Source: Asterella californica
Taxonomy: Eukaryota > Streptophyta > Marchantiopsida > Marchantiales > Aytoniaceae
DNA length: 64,000 nucleotides
Assembly: GCA_036924285.1 (NCBI GenBank)
Contig: JAYKYS010000004.1
Coordinates: 992,001-1,056,000 of the forward strand
Reading direction: 5' to 3'
Below the pieces are notes generated by a model. The model had not been told where the DNA came from. It made no database searches and worked only from the letters and a program-made list of their open reading frames with translations. Below, piece after piece: positions 49,122 through 61,134 of this stretch; the first letter of the stretch is position 1, and each line of letters begins with the position of its first letter. The position numbers and the translations under genes are program-made.

Positions 49122-49765
49122 TGTCGTGACGAGAGTCTTTCTTGGGAGGGCGGACCTCCTGCCTGTGATTGATCAGGAGAACGATCAAAAAAATAATAGA
49201 TTGTTGCAGGCCATGAGAACTCAAAATTATGATTCTTGCGTCCTCCAAATACAAATCAAATACTCATATACACACACATAGGCCTTTCAAGACTCAATAA
49301 TCTTTATTTCAGTATCGACTCCACCATCAAAGTATTCAATTTTCAAAAATCTCCCTTCTCTCTCTTACGCGCGTCTCCTCTCTCCCCTATCAGTTCTATG
49401 TAAAAGTCTGTCGAAAACCGTCGCAAGTTGATTTACCTAAAAGATAAGCCCCTAGTGGCTCTCTACTGTCCTTATACGCACAACTACTTATCAAAACAAT
49501 CCCCTAGCTAAGCTAACCATTGATTAATAAAAGTTTCTCGTACTCTTGATGCCATCCTGAATATACCACAAGCCATCCAATGTAGGCCGAATTCCTTACA
49601 CTTATGAGGTCGTCCCATAAGGCTTACAGTCCTTCATATGCGCACCAGATATCTCTCATGGTATATTCATGATGACAAGCGGAGGCTTAGGCCAGGAAGC
49701 CCACGATTAAGAGAGATACTAGTCTCCCGTCCCTAGATATGCATGAAGTGGCTGCATATCTAACA
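49122..49765 (-). repeat. LTR of a gypsy-type element, copy 1 (about 644 bp)
   Basis: On minus it begins TGTTAGATATGCAG (49765) and ends CTCGTCACGACA (49122). Long stretches match 62692-63390, for example gcggaggcttaggc and gagagtctttctt near the two ends. Both matches stop at the same inner boundary. Confidence 0.7.
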
Positions 49766-49803
49766 TAGACTCCCTCCAGGAGACCAACATGCCGGAATAG
49801 GAA

Positions 49804-49878
49804 ACACATGCCAGGGGGAATTGATCCTGAGACCACTTTCCTCCTAGGCAGGCGCCCTATCACTGGGATGGCATGTGT
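49804..49878 (-). repeat. tRNA-like pseudogene or SINE head
   Basis: On minus, a 75-nt unit closes with perfect 10-bp ends (acacatgcca / tggcatgtgt). It contains a D-arm/A-box-like stretch (cccagtgatagggc) and a B-box-like ggatcaattcc (consensus GGTTCGANTCC, two differences) at tRNA-like spacing. The T-arm stem does not pair properly, so a working tRNA is unlikely. It lies 39 bp from the start of the LTR at 49765, in the same orientation. Confidence 0.5.
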
Positions 49879-50697
49879 TTTTCTTCAAAAGGTAAACAAA
49901 GTTTGTACATATTCCTTAAAGGAAGTTTTCTATACATCATAGATACCAACCAACGAGTGGACCGGCACGTACACTCGTTCTCATCTTGTCATCCTCCCTC
50001 CCATCTCAGTCAACCTCAACCTCAAGTTTGCAACCTGATCGCCATCTTGAAGTTGCAACTCTGTCATGATCTTCACTGGATCTGTGTTCATCGACCCTCT
50101 TCAACGTCTCATCCAATCACCCCCTCTAAATCTACACATCTTTCAATATGCGAAGACATAGAAAGAATAACCCATCATACCATAGAAATGTCTTCCATCC
50201 GTCTTGTAGAACCTCACCGTAGAGGTTTGTGATCCAAGTGTCGTAGTAGACATGTACATATCATCGTATGTATCCATCTCTTCTTTTTTGTTTTCTGAAA
50301 AAAAGAACCACGCTGCTGCAACCAAAATTCTCAATCGCAACCATCATTGTCTCTCTGTACAATGATATCTTCCTCAACCATCATCTTCTGATCTCTTCTT
50401 CTGAAAATCCTTACAACTTCTCAAGCATCATTCTCTCAACCCTTCTCTTCTATAAACCTTTAGAACTCCCAAGCATCATTATCTCAATCCAAATCACCTT
50501 CAGCGATGACTTCTCTTCTGTAAGCCATCCTTACTCATCATCCTATACCCGTAGCCTTGAGAGCATCTGTCCACTCTCCTTCATCCTCATCATGTTTGTC
50601 CTTGATGATGGCAATGGTAACATCATGGACTCCTCTTGTAGCTGCACCCAAGATCTCTCGTGAAATGAATCCAACTTTCGCATCTCGAATGCGTTCT
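49879..50697. other. No recognisable gene
   Basis: Pyrimidine-rich on plus, with short open frames on both strands that resemble no known protein. The long LTR starts at 50698 within the word gcgttcttgtggtg. Confidence 0.5.
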
Positions 50698-52545
50698 TGT
50701 GGTGTCCACAATTTACAGGATTTACAAATTTTTGAAATTAATAACATGTCTGTGTAATTTGAAATAACCTTGTTGCTTAAGATTACATCTTGCTTAGAAG
50801 AAAGATGGTCTTAAGAACTTTTTGTAAAAGAAGTCGACTTCTTCCGAAGACGGAAGAAGGACATCTTCTCGATCAGGTCTTCAGAAGACGGAAGACGCGT
50901 GTCTTCCAGAAGACAGCGATAGCGACAGCGACCGCATGAGCGTCAATCACGCATCACCTAGTAGAAGGGTACGTGTACCTACCAGGTAGCCCCATGGTGG
51001 TAGGTAGGTCAAGTAGGCCGAAGAACCCCTAATCGCGTAGAAAGATACGGGAGAAGCGCATTAGCCCAGAATCAGCGACTGCTTCTCGCATCGAAGGTCA
51101 TCGCGCATCGAAGGTTGATTTCGGAGGTATCAAATTGAGTGAGGAGAGCAAGCATAGTGAAATCGTGGACAGCAAAGATCGAATCGAGACTAGAGAGAGA
51201 GCGAGAGGACGATTCCGTGAGAATAGGTTGCACCATCGAAGATGAAGGAGTCTCCTGTAGATTCTCGGAAGCAAACATTGAAGGACGATTGAAGAAGAAT
51301 CGAAGTTGGAGCATGGATCGATTGAAGAAGCAGCAGGACATAGTTCAAAATTGACGATAGGAGCAGTTTTATGGGTCGCATTGGAGCTGAGGTGGAGCCG
51401 AAAGCGCGTAGAAGACTGAAGACACTACGAGAAACAGCCAGAAGACTGTTCGAGGTTTGTCTCATGTTCTTTCCCCTTCTCACCGCTTCTCATCTCTGGT
51501 TTAGTGTCCTTCGCACTCTCCGTTTGTTTGCAGGAAGCCCATCAATCGCTTTCTCCATCCTGAAATTTCTCTCTACGAAATTGGGCGTGGAAGCGCTACT
51601 CAATTTTGACAGCCATCTTCTCGCTTCTTCCAAAGCTGCAATCGAGTTTCCCTGTCTTTCATTCTCAAATTCGATCCCTCAGCTATCAATTTCCTTACCC
51701 TACCACATCTTTGTTCTCGAACCCATGGACAGAAGACGCTTTTGAATATCTGAACGTCTTCGGAAGATGACTGTGTTCAATTGGTATCGAGATTGGATTG
51801 GATTGGTTTTGTGTTGAGAGAAGCTCGGTACGAACCTTGAGTGACTTGGTAAGTTGATTGTTGTTTCGAGTAGCTAGAAGTTGAGAATCAGGTCTGTGCC
51901 TCCCGATCTTCCGAGTTTCTCAAATCCACATCTTCCTGGAGAGAGACTAGAAGATTGAAAAGACTAGCAGAATGCGGGAGAAGACGTGAGGGTCCTTTAC
52001 GGGTCTCTTCTGTCCGACCCATAGCAGCCTATTCTTTTTTCTTCCCGAACTTAGAAGAGAGTTGTGAGAAGTCTTGCTGGCAGAATCTGGAGAGAATGGT
52101 CGAGGGTCATGTCTTCTCGTCGTGCAGCAAGCTTCTTCTGAGTGTGTATGAGAAGTGAAAGTCGGAAGAACAGAGTATGAATGTCTTGGGTTAGATTGCG
52201 TGTCGAAAGCAGAAGAGAAGTGAGACAAGTGAAGAGAAGCCTGCTGCGGGAAGTCTTTCGAGAACGTCATCAAATCGAAAGCTGTCCCGGGAGTCTTCTT
52301 GGAGGTTACTGTCACAACATGAGCCCACGACCATCTTTTGAACTTTTCATACACTCTGCTTCTCGCATATCTTGTATCTTCTGTTAGGAAGTAGGATGAA
52401 ATGCAAGGTGGGTTGTCTTCTTAGGAATCCATGCGATACCTTGCTTAGTTAGGATTGTTTAGATATAGCTTGAAAGACGAGAGGAACTTAGGAAGCACTG
52501 TTAGAATCTCAGAAGACGGAATAGCTGTCTTTTGGAAGACTAGAT
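50698..52545 (+). repeat. Long LTR, copy C (about 1.85 kb)
   Basis: Begins TGTGGTGTCCACAATTTACA and runs to about 52545, collinear with LTR A in reverse. GAAGAC/GTCTTC words are frequent. Open frames inside (for example plus 51371-51745) are not kept in copy A, so it is treated as non-coding. The inner end is approximate. Confidence 0.7.
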
Positions 52546-52651
52546 TCGTCTTCTGAGAGTGAAAGCTAAACTGTGAGGACTTGGGAAGGACTGAGCCTTC
52601 AGCTCACAGTAAGTACATGTGGCTTAGTGTAACAGAGCTTGAAGTATGTCG
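52546..52651 (+). promoter_or_regulatory. Leader of the gag element with small hairpin
   Basis: The leader between LTR and gag is shared by all three copies (A 41857-41959, B about 45851-45961, C here). It contains tgagccttcggctca in B and its reverse complement in A, a 6-bp stem with a 3-nt loop; copy C has one change in the stem. A packaging or dimerisation role would be speculation. Confidence 0.4.
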
Positions 52652-54883
52652 ATGCATCCTCGAGGGTTGGTGTTACCGGCAGCAGAGTTGGCCGAGGTCA
52701 AATCCTTCATCAAGGAGTTGGGTCTCGACTTCTTCCTGTGGGATTGGAACCTCGCAGACCAGGGTCTTCATGAGGAGGTTTGGGCAGCATTGCCTCCTCG
52801 CAATCTTGTACCTACGAAGGCAGGAGTAGCTCGTGGAAAACCATCTTCCTGGACAGCAGAATGGTGGCGTAGGGCCTTCCACAGATCAGAAACAGAGAAC
52901 CGAGGGTATGAGTTATAGAAAAAGATCTACCCATGATCTCGGAGAAGTGACACGTGCCGGAGAGCACAACTTATCTCTTCCTGGAGGACAGACAAGAAAG
53001 GAACGGATGGAAGGTCGAAGCTTACCGGGAGCCGCGGAAGCGTCTTCTGGCGAAGCTATTCCTCCATCTCTTTCCCAAGAGGAAAACACAGAAGACGGGG
53101 TATCTTGGAGACCAGGACGTGGAATTCCTGGAAGCCATTTGGGAAGGGCTGTCTATCAACTGGGGCACTTTCTTCCACGCATATGTGCAGACAGAACTGG
53201 TGTACTTGGGCACCTCGGCAGGAGGACATCTTACTCCGTTCCTCTACTATCTGTACGTGTCCTAAGAGAACCTAGCAGAAGATCAGTTGGTGAGGTATGG
53301 ACCAACAGGACAGCATGAGATAAAGGAGGAGACCTCGGGAGAAGACGACCGAGCCGCGGCCATGACTCCCCCTCCCACTCTAGTGCCGCAGATGAGACCA
53401 GGCAGTCATCAGAAGACGCTTATGGTGAGAGAAGACGACTCTAGTGGTTCGGAGGACGTGACACCACCGAGGAAGATGGGACCTAGGAGCGTACTTAGGA
53501 AGACCGCCTCCTTCCGACCATTCACTCTGGATCGAAGTCCGACTATCAGGAGGAGCCATTGAGTGCCCGAGCTGCGCAGACGACTGCTTCTGCAACTACA
53601 TGGAGTCTTCCGAAGAGTCCAGAAGACGAAGGTTGGATGGACATTCCTACTCCGACGCGAGGAAGCGCAGTGAAGAGAACCGCTCCTACCGTGGGAAAGG
53701 ATCTTCCATCCCGGAAGATGAGAAAAATAGTGTCTTCTCGTGCGCAGAAGCAGAAGACCACAGCGATGGAAGAGGCATCCTTGTCTCTGGAAGACAAGGA
53801 AGACACCTCCGATCAGATTGTGGAGATGAACCTGTCTTCCGCGAGAAGAAGGTTGGAGGAATTCAGCGCCTTCTTCCATTCGGAGATTCAGCCAGCTATG
53901 GAGTTGGTGGAGAAGCGCGCGATGGCTCACGAGAAGTCACTACAACTTGGATTCAGTCTGCGCATCCTGATGCAGCAAGAAGAAGTCTAGAAGAAGGTAG
54001 AAGCGATGGAAGCTAACCTCCGCACCACGGAGAAACTTGCCGCGAGGTACAAGACGGAAGCAGCCGCTTCTGCCAGAGATTCAGCACAGCTGAGGAAGAG
54101 CAACCAGGAGTTGCAGGCACGTCTACAGCAGCGTGACCAGGAGGTCCTGCGAGTCAAAGGTAAGATCACCATCCTCGCAGAGAAGAAGACAACGTGAAAG
54201 ACACTGCGGGAAGCCGTAGAAGCACAAGTTGTAGCAGAGAAGACGCAGCGGGAAGCAGCAGAAGCTCACGCGTAGGGATTGCTAGCACAAACGGTGGAAG
54301 CACTTCGCAAGAAGTTCAACTTCACAGCGGGTAGGAAGCTTCTCACCCTAGCTAGGGAGTGGGATGACGAGTCCAGAGCGATGCTAGTGGAGTGCAAGGA
54401 GAGTATGTTCCGTTACCTGGATCGGCAGATTGAGGACTTGAAGACGCTTTATGATCTTCCTTCGATTCCACCACCAGCGGCTATATCTTCCCATACTCCA
54501 AGACCAGCGATCGGACAGATTTGGAGAAGGAGGAGTTCGACCTCGCTGTCCACTTGGTAGTGACAGTGTTGGAAGTCGAGAAGACTACAAAAGAAGCCTC
54601 GGAAGACAAGGTGTCTTCTGAAAGACAGGAAGAAGAGTTGTCTTCCCATGTGTTTCGAGTGGAGGAGGTGACTTCCTCGGACCACTGCGAGATCACCACA
54701 GCTCTCAGCATCGAACAAGTACCACAGAAGAGCAAGGAAGCGCAAGTGGACTCAGCTTCCCAGAAGGCACTTCCGTCTTCCGAAGCCGTACCAGCTGAGC
54801 AAGTCACGAACAGAGAGGAGGAAGCCACCTCAGTCACACCCAAGGTACTCGCAGGGCTTCGTACCTTATCAGAAGCGAGTTAG
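52652..54883 (+). pseudogene. Coiled-coil gag-like ORF, copy C
   Basis: Starts at ATG 52652 (MHPRGLVLPAAELAEVKSF) and is collinear with copies A and B: WAALPPRNLVPTKAGVARGK, then a frame change near 52920, INWGTFFHAYVQTELVYLG, a stop after LYYLYVS (53265), a charged linker, a coiled coil (54006-54180, ELQARLQQRDQEVLRVKGKI), FNFTAGRKLLTLAREWDDES and an acidic tail ending LAGLRTLSEAS (54881). At least five stops or frameshifts make it non-functional. The sequence after the tail (54884-55100) matches the 3' side of copy B, so both derive from one full-length element. Confidence 0.8.
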
Positions 54884-55540
54884 GAGTTCAAGTAGGAGCA
54901 GATCAGGAGGAGATCGCACCCTGCGAATTAGAGTAGACATCAAGCTAAGAAGACAAGTTGACTTGTCTAAATTTGGTAGGAGTCGAAAATTGCTATCTTA
55001 GGAAGTGGAAGTTTACTGATAAAATTAGATGACTGTCCATGTGACAGAGTGAGCAGCGTAGGAATAAGAAGTAAGTTTCTAAACCAAGGCAGGGAGCCGA
55101 CTACATGTGAGGTGGTGGCCTTCTGATAGTCCCTCATCCCCCTGGTTGCAAGTGAGGATTGGAGGGAAACTCTCTCCTGCGTCTCAAGGCAGATGTATAA
55201 GTTAGAGCGAAGAGTAGATTTTCGAGACACATTACACACATTACACACGAGAGACATTTCACTGTGCAGGTAGTTATACAGTCTGCATAATGTATACACA
55301 CTACACTCGATGTTAGAGACATACGAATAGATTGGGACAGGAGGGGTCTACATTCTTCTGTTACCAGCCGTGGTTCGAAGATGTAGATGGAGGTAGTGGA
55401 CAGTTTAGAGCAGAGAACGGCATCCTCATGTAGTCCTGTTGTCTAAACTGGTGTGTCGAGGAGTAGGAGCAAGAAGTAGAGGGAGTGAGCTTCTCGACAC
55501 CAATGTGCCTTCTTCTCGGGGAATGGATTTTGGATTTGCT
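54884..55540. other. 3' region of gag element C and unassigned DNA
   Basis: 54884-55098 matches 48178-48335 downstream of gag B (shared gactgtccatgtg and aaaccaaggcaggg). 55099-55540 has no counterpart in the window and no gene; a short acacattac repeat lies at about 55228-55245. Confidence 0.6.
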
Positions 55541-56524
55541 TGAGTACAGAAGCTTTGTCTGTGTCTTCTGGGCAGTGGGTTTCCTCGAAATCATACCCAA
55601 TTGTGCATGGGAAGCATTCTTCTTGAGTGGCTATGATTATTAGCAGTTGTGCAGATTCGCAGCTTGGCTCATCCAGTGGAGCACTTTGGATCCACGTACG
55701 CACGGTCCTATGGATAAGTGATCTCAGAAGACAGAGTAGTCGGAGCAGCGATAGAAGAAGAAAGAAGACTTCTTCTCACAGCAGAAGACGACATCCTCAA
55801 GTAGAAGACTGTGTAACTGTAAGCGAATTTGTTGTCTTCCTCCTCAAATTACTACAAGCAGGGATGGCATGTTAGTCATGATCCAGACTAGAAGCCTGTC
55901 GAAGTCTTAATTTCTCATTCTTATCTTGTTTTTTCTTGTTTGGATTTTCTCTTCTTCTCCATCTTCTTTCATCTTCCCATCTTCCTATCTTCTTCTAGTG
56001 AGCTTTCGAGACTTCTGTTGAGCTTCCGTGAAGGTGAATGTCGTTGTAGTGCTACAGGAAGACCGTTTTCTGTAGACAGAAGCATGCATACACCATGTGA
56101 TTGATCTAACCCGTTGGGACTTGGAAGAGCAATGTGTGACAGACGTTGCTAGTTTGACTTCTACGAAGCAAGGGCAGTCTTCTGGAGGTGTGAGAAGCCG
56201 AGTTGAACCCTCAGAAGCCGAGAATTCTTTCGGGAATACTGTGTTGAGAAGACTGGAAGAAGTGATATGGAAGCAGGACGCGTATTCTCGAGCTTCCCTG
56301 TAGATATTTGTGTGATATTTTAGATGGTAGTTGTTTGTTTAGGTCCAGAGCACCTCGTGAAGGGTCTGGAAGCCGTGTGGTTTTGTGAGAAGAAGAGATT
56401 TCCAGGTTAAACCCGTGTGTTTGAACAGATCTTAGAACTTAGAGCAGCGATACTTGTGCAAATCCTCTGTGAGAACGCTATCTTGTATACTAAATGGGCA
56501 AAAGGAGCAATCCTGCGTCACTAC
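55541..56524. repeat. Module X, copy 3 (about 1 kb)
   Basis: Collinear with 43896-44890 over its full length, including the minus frame TWIQSAPLDEPSCESAQ (55700-55650) and the plus frame ending KLLQAGMAC. It ends at gcgtcactac, where minus-strand gag sequence of another element begins. Confidence 0.8.
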
Positions 56525-56529
56525 AGTTC

Positions 56530-58200
56530 TTCCCAACCTCCCTTCACATCCATCGCTATACCAATATCTGGTTGTTGTATGTCTGCAACCAGATCAACCA
56601 TGTCCATTGCCTGCACCCCAACCATCTCCTCCGATTGTGAAGGATCGTCCTCCATTGCTAGTTCAGGAAGAATAGTTTCCTGTTGAACCTTATCCTCCTC
56701 AGCTTGCTTCCTTGAAGAAGTCTCTTCTTCTCTCTTCTTCTCGCTCTACATCATGGATGTAGTATCCAACTTGAGCTCGTCTAGATCCACATGCTCATCC
56801 AAATCATCCATATGGAGATCATGCTCAATCTCCTCCACCTTAGCACCATAACTTGTAGCTTTGATAGCTACAATTGCATGTGCCGCAAAGTAATCATCCA
56901 CAAAACTTCTTCATCCCTCCTTTACCAACGTTGGCTTGAAGGGGAGTACATGTACTTCTGAACCCAACATTTTCATCCTCTCAAGAAATAACCTCTCGTT
57001 GCAAAGACTCTGCAAAATCGATGCAATCGTCCCGTTGATGATCAGTATCATCACATCACACGCAATGATGTACCCAAGCTTGGTTTGGGTACAAGCATTG
57101 TCTTGGTCTTAACTTCCAACCTAGTAACCTTAGCTTGTAGATCTTGCATCTTTTGCTGTAGGTCCTCGACGGTTGGATCCTTCTCCTCTACAACCGCAAC
57201 TGGAGGTTGAACTTCGGATACTACTCGAATTGGTGTGGTAGTCAGCGATACACATGTCAACTTTGTAACTCTTTTCCTTGTATATCTCCAGACAAGAAGC
57301 TCAACCGCTTCATGCACAACCTCTCAATTCCTTGTCAACCCTTCTTCTTCCTCTCCATCCTCTAGAAGTAGCTCTAACCGCTCTTGCCATGGTTCATCAA
57401 CAACTTGAAGAAACAACTCTGTCTTGTAGGTCTCCAAAGTTAACTTGTCCACCCGAGATAGTTGAAAGAATTGTCTCTCGAACTCCTTTAACAGCTCTGT
57501 AGGTTGTAAACCCTTGTTGGGTCGGTTGACACATCCCAAAAATGATTTCTTGGTTACTCGATCTGAGTTTCCTCAGAAATATTTCTCCATTAGCGCATGT
57601 GAAAATGTATCCCAACTCTTCCCAAATGCTTTGTCAGATCCTTCACATGCTCCCTTATCTCAAGCACCGCAGCGGGTTCGAATGTCTCGATCATCTTCTT
57701 CTCTGATATCTGATCCAAATTCATCTCCGTCTTGTAACATCTCAAGTACTTCGAGATGTCTTTCTCATCAAATAGATCAAGCTTGTCGATTATCCTTCGA
57801 AGCGCCTTCGTCCTCAAAGCCTCATTTTGCTGGTTCTCTTGCTCTTGTCGCAAAAACAAAGTGAAGGCTTGAAACTAACGTGCAGTTGTTGCATCCAACT
57901 GCACCTCTGGTATCCCTTCTGATCCGTTCATCCCGTCCATAGTCATGGCACGTTCCATCCTCCCATCCTCTCATCCTCTCATGATCCCAACCTTCTACAT
58001 ATCCATCATCCCAGGTCCGCAGCATCCTCTCGAACAACTGTATCCATCTTCATCTTCATTCATGATTGTTGATCTCCTCTTCCAAGTTCCAACACAAAAA
58101 TCTCCATCCCATACTTTCACGTCGAGTTCACCACCGTTGTCGTATCGGATTTTACGTGAAGGATATCCAAGAAAACACGAGGTTCCTGGCTGTGAAGATG
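56530..58200 (-). pseudogene. Ty3/gypsy gag, decayed
   Basis: Minus frames in order: 58037-57860 (start region, RTWDDGYVEGWDHERM), 57859-57590 (KLDLFDEKDISKYLRCYKTE, VLEIREHVKDLTKHLG), 57539-57324 (PTELLKEFERQFFQLSRVDK, ERLELLLEDGEEEEGLT), 57317-57051 (VEDLQQKMQDLQAKVTRLEV) and about 56950-56530 (acidic tail, VEEIEHDLHMDDLDEHVDL). This is a gypsy gag with the capsid-like FERQF/LTLETYK region. The CCHC knuckle is no longer readable. Several frameshifts are present. Confidence 0.8.
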
Positions 58201-59640
58201 TAGTGTGCTGAACAGAGACAAGAAAACGACAAACACGCACGAAAACGAACGTCGCAATATATACCAACTCACAATGTGCATACACTGCCGATTCTTTCTC
58301 CTTAAGAATAAAAACTACGAAACAGACCAGAGCGGTCTGTAATCTGCTTCAAAACCTCCTAAAACGAGTCCTTGAATCCCAACCCAGACCCAAAACTATC
58401 GATGCGTAGCTCAAAGCAAGAGAAACTTCCCTTTGCTAACAAAAAGAGATGCACCAGCATCACAGGATTCAAACCCAAGTCCAAACAACATCCATGTACA
58501 AGCTCTTAGCTAAAGCTAGCTACTACAAGCTGTACATAACCAACCAGAACTCTTACAAACTCAAAAGGACAAAACCCGTAGCAAAGAAAATGAAAAAGAT
58601 CTATCTGAGAACTTCCTCCTTTCGTCGAACGGACTTCAGATGTCGATAAGGTCTTCTTCTCTGATTCTGTTGACCTCAAGGACTATCAGAGCTGACTCCC
58701 AACAGCCGAGATACCGTCGATTTTCCGTCGCAGGTGACCGAACCTTCAAAAACTCCTCCCTACGGCTTAAAACCGAACACACCGCTCAAACGGATTGTCT
58801 GATCTGATATCCATCTTCTCTGGTAGGTAGATCTAGCTACCTTGAACCCAACGAGACTCCAAACAAGCCGTTTGGAGTTCCTTTTGCAAAACCACGCAAG
58901 AAATTTGGTCACAGGTTGCAAAAAACTAACGTAAATCGACTCCCTGCGACTCAAAATCGTTCGTCACACCCAAACCAACAATCCAATCCACACATGGTCT
59001 TCTCCTATGCGTAGATGAAGACTCCCTGATCGCTTAGGCACCAAGAACGAAGAGCTTGGCTCACCGATCGCGAAGAACAAATCAATCTCAGGTCGCAAAT
59101 GAACGGAAATCTGATGTAAGCGCTTCCTTGCGAGCCAATTTCACTCCGAACTCCCAAACCGCCCGATGAAACTTTGTATCGTCTTCAATTTTCTGAAGAA
59201 CTCGACGTTATGATCCCGATGGATCCAAGGACAACAAGTTTGGATTCCGGAACGGTCCGAACGGTCCAACTCTTCATAGATAACTGAAACTCTCCAAATC
59301 CTCTTTCTGCGTCTCAGTTTCTCCTAGAACACACTCCTCGATCCGTCTCTTCACAAACCGTCTTAACCAGTGCGTAGCATGCACAGATCTGAACCCAACG
59401 ACGTCTTGCGCGTTTGCATTAGACCTCCAAATCTCCCGAACCGTCCGCTGACAGATCGCAGGTGCAAGCTAGCTCCCTAAGCTCCCCTCTTACGACAGTC
59501 TCTATACGTACAAGTTTTCTTCAATAATCAGGAAGCAGGCCTCTTGCGTCCTTAGTATAGTGCTTGGAGCTGCAAATACCCAGTCAGCAAAAGTAAACTA
59601 ACTAAGGCGTAGCTTGATTAATCCATTTTCTAAATCTCGT
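58201..59640. other. Probable leader/LTR of the minus gypsy element; no gene
   Basis: It lies upstream of the minus gag, and on minus a tatatatt TATA-like stretch occurs near 58255. No open frame has recognisable content. LTR boundaries could not be fixed. Confidence 0.35.
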
Positions 59641-59654
59641 AACTTCTCCACTAG

Positions 59655-59813
59655 GCGTCCAAATGAAGTAGACGAAGTGCCCATGGAAAGCTGACAATGA
59701 GCTCTACCCATGGATGTAATGAAAATGAAGATCCGAAGTTGTGCCAAATGCCCGTAAGCTGGGACCTAGCTTGTTTTACCATCTTTTGAGTCTCGTAACT
59801 TCCCCACTAGGCG
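59655..59813. repeat. Single copy of the 157-bp repeat
   Basis: Matches the unit tandemly repeated at 61135-61578 (shared gctgacaatgagctct, gatccgaagttgtgcc). It is followed by the start of a second unit. Confidence 0.8.
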
Positions 59814-59823
59814 TTGTCGTGAT

Positions 59824-59853
59824 GTGAATCATTTCACATTGTAAATGATTCAC
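59824..59853. repeat. Perfect inverted repeat (11-bp arms, 8-nt loop)
   Basis: gtgaatcattt at 59824-59834 pairs exactly with 59843-59853. It directly follows the repeat unit at 59655-59813. Confidence 0.8.
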
Positions 59854-61134
59854 TTCTCTGTCAGGCGTTAGTCTCTCTGAGTGAAGTTAAGACCTCAGAG
59901 AAGTCCACTTTTGGAAGATGTTATATATTTTGAGTCTTAGTAGGTTGATTACCATGTTGATACGATTTAAGCTCGTGGGTTGTATTTGAGTGTCGCCCAT
60001 GCACGCTTTCTAGATGATTTAAGTTATTTTTTGGGGCTACGTGCTGTTTTAGGTAGTTTAAGTTTTACGCTGGCACTCTAGGGGTTTGACGTGGTAGCCT
60101 ATGAGTGTAGATAATTTACCAGGTAGTTTAAGGCACAAAAGGACAGTCAAATGGAGCTATGAACTCCCATTGGTCCATTTTAGTCTTTTGTAAAACTCTA
60201 AGTTTAGAAACAGAGCTCTAGAGTGGATTTCGAGCATTTGGTAAGGACACTGCGAAATCTGAGAGCACAGGGAGATAGAGCTCGTCGTGCCAAGCACTGT
60301 CAGCGAAAATTTTGATCGATTTGGAGCAATAAAGAAGGAGTTATGGCTGATTGAAGTTTGATTTGTGTCAGAATTGCAACACTTCTGTTGAATTTGGGGT
60401 TTTGAGTGTCAATTGCAACAGAATTGAGGAAATCGCTTCAAACCTTCGTGGTTGCGTTCATTGTCAGCCGGGCTACGACTGTCAAAAAAGTTTCAAGTGA
60501 TTTGAGTTATAGAGTAATTCAGGGCGGCCTCTGAAGCAGAGGGGGTCTGTAAACCTCGCAATCTAGAGCAGCAACTTCAGAGAACGAAATCTGGAGTTTT
60601 GTGTACAATCAGGAGGTCCAACTTCACAGGAGTGTTCATCAAGCTGTGTACTGCAAATCCTGTAAGAAACTTCAAAATTGATCGAGCCAATCTCCTGTTA
60701 TAGGTCGAAATAAGTGGCTGGGTACCAGAAATTGTCATAATTTCTCTATTCAGAAAGTTTTTTCTCATATCTTGGTGCTCTGAATTGATCTCAAGCTGAA
60801 ACTTAGTATGTGTATCCAGTAGGACCTCATTGACATGTAGGAGAAGTTCTGAAGTCTAAACCTTCACATATTTCTCAATCCTGAGTGTCAAAGTTCGCCG
60901 TCAGATCTTATCGTTGCTAGTTAAGCCTGAACCTTGCTTCCTGAACATATCAGAAGAGCCAAGAGACTTGTATGAGCGTTTTTCAGTATCACCTTGTAAC
61001 CTGAAGCCTATTCTTTGAGCAGACCAGCCACAACCAGGAGTCTAGTGCTTCCCTAAGTAGACTGAACACAACCTTCAAGCTCATATCACAGTCAGAAGGT
61101 TCCGCCCTTCCCGAGGAAAACTCTCAACTCTACA
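59854..61134. other. No gene recognised
   Basis: DNA of intermediate composition between two occurrences of the 157-bp repeat, with only short frames (for example minus 60768-60577). It is probably LTR or untranslated retroelement sequence. Confidence 0.4.

Noticed and set aside
49804..49878. Functional tRNA gene
   Set aside because: B-box-like and terminal stem are present but the T-arm does not pair and the anticodon arm is unclear, so I call it tRNA-like only.
51371..51745. 124-residue frame inside LTR C, and antisense frames in the same place
   Set aside because: The frame is not kept in the homologous LTR A (about 43090-43460), so coding is unlikely.
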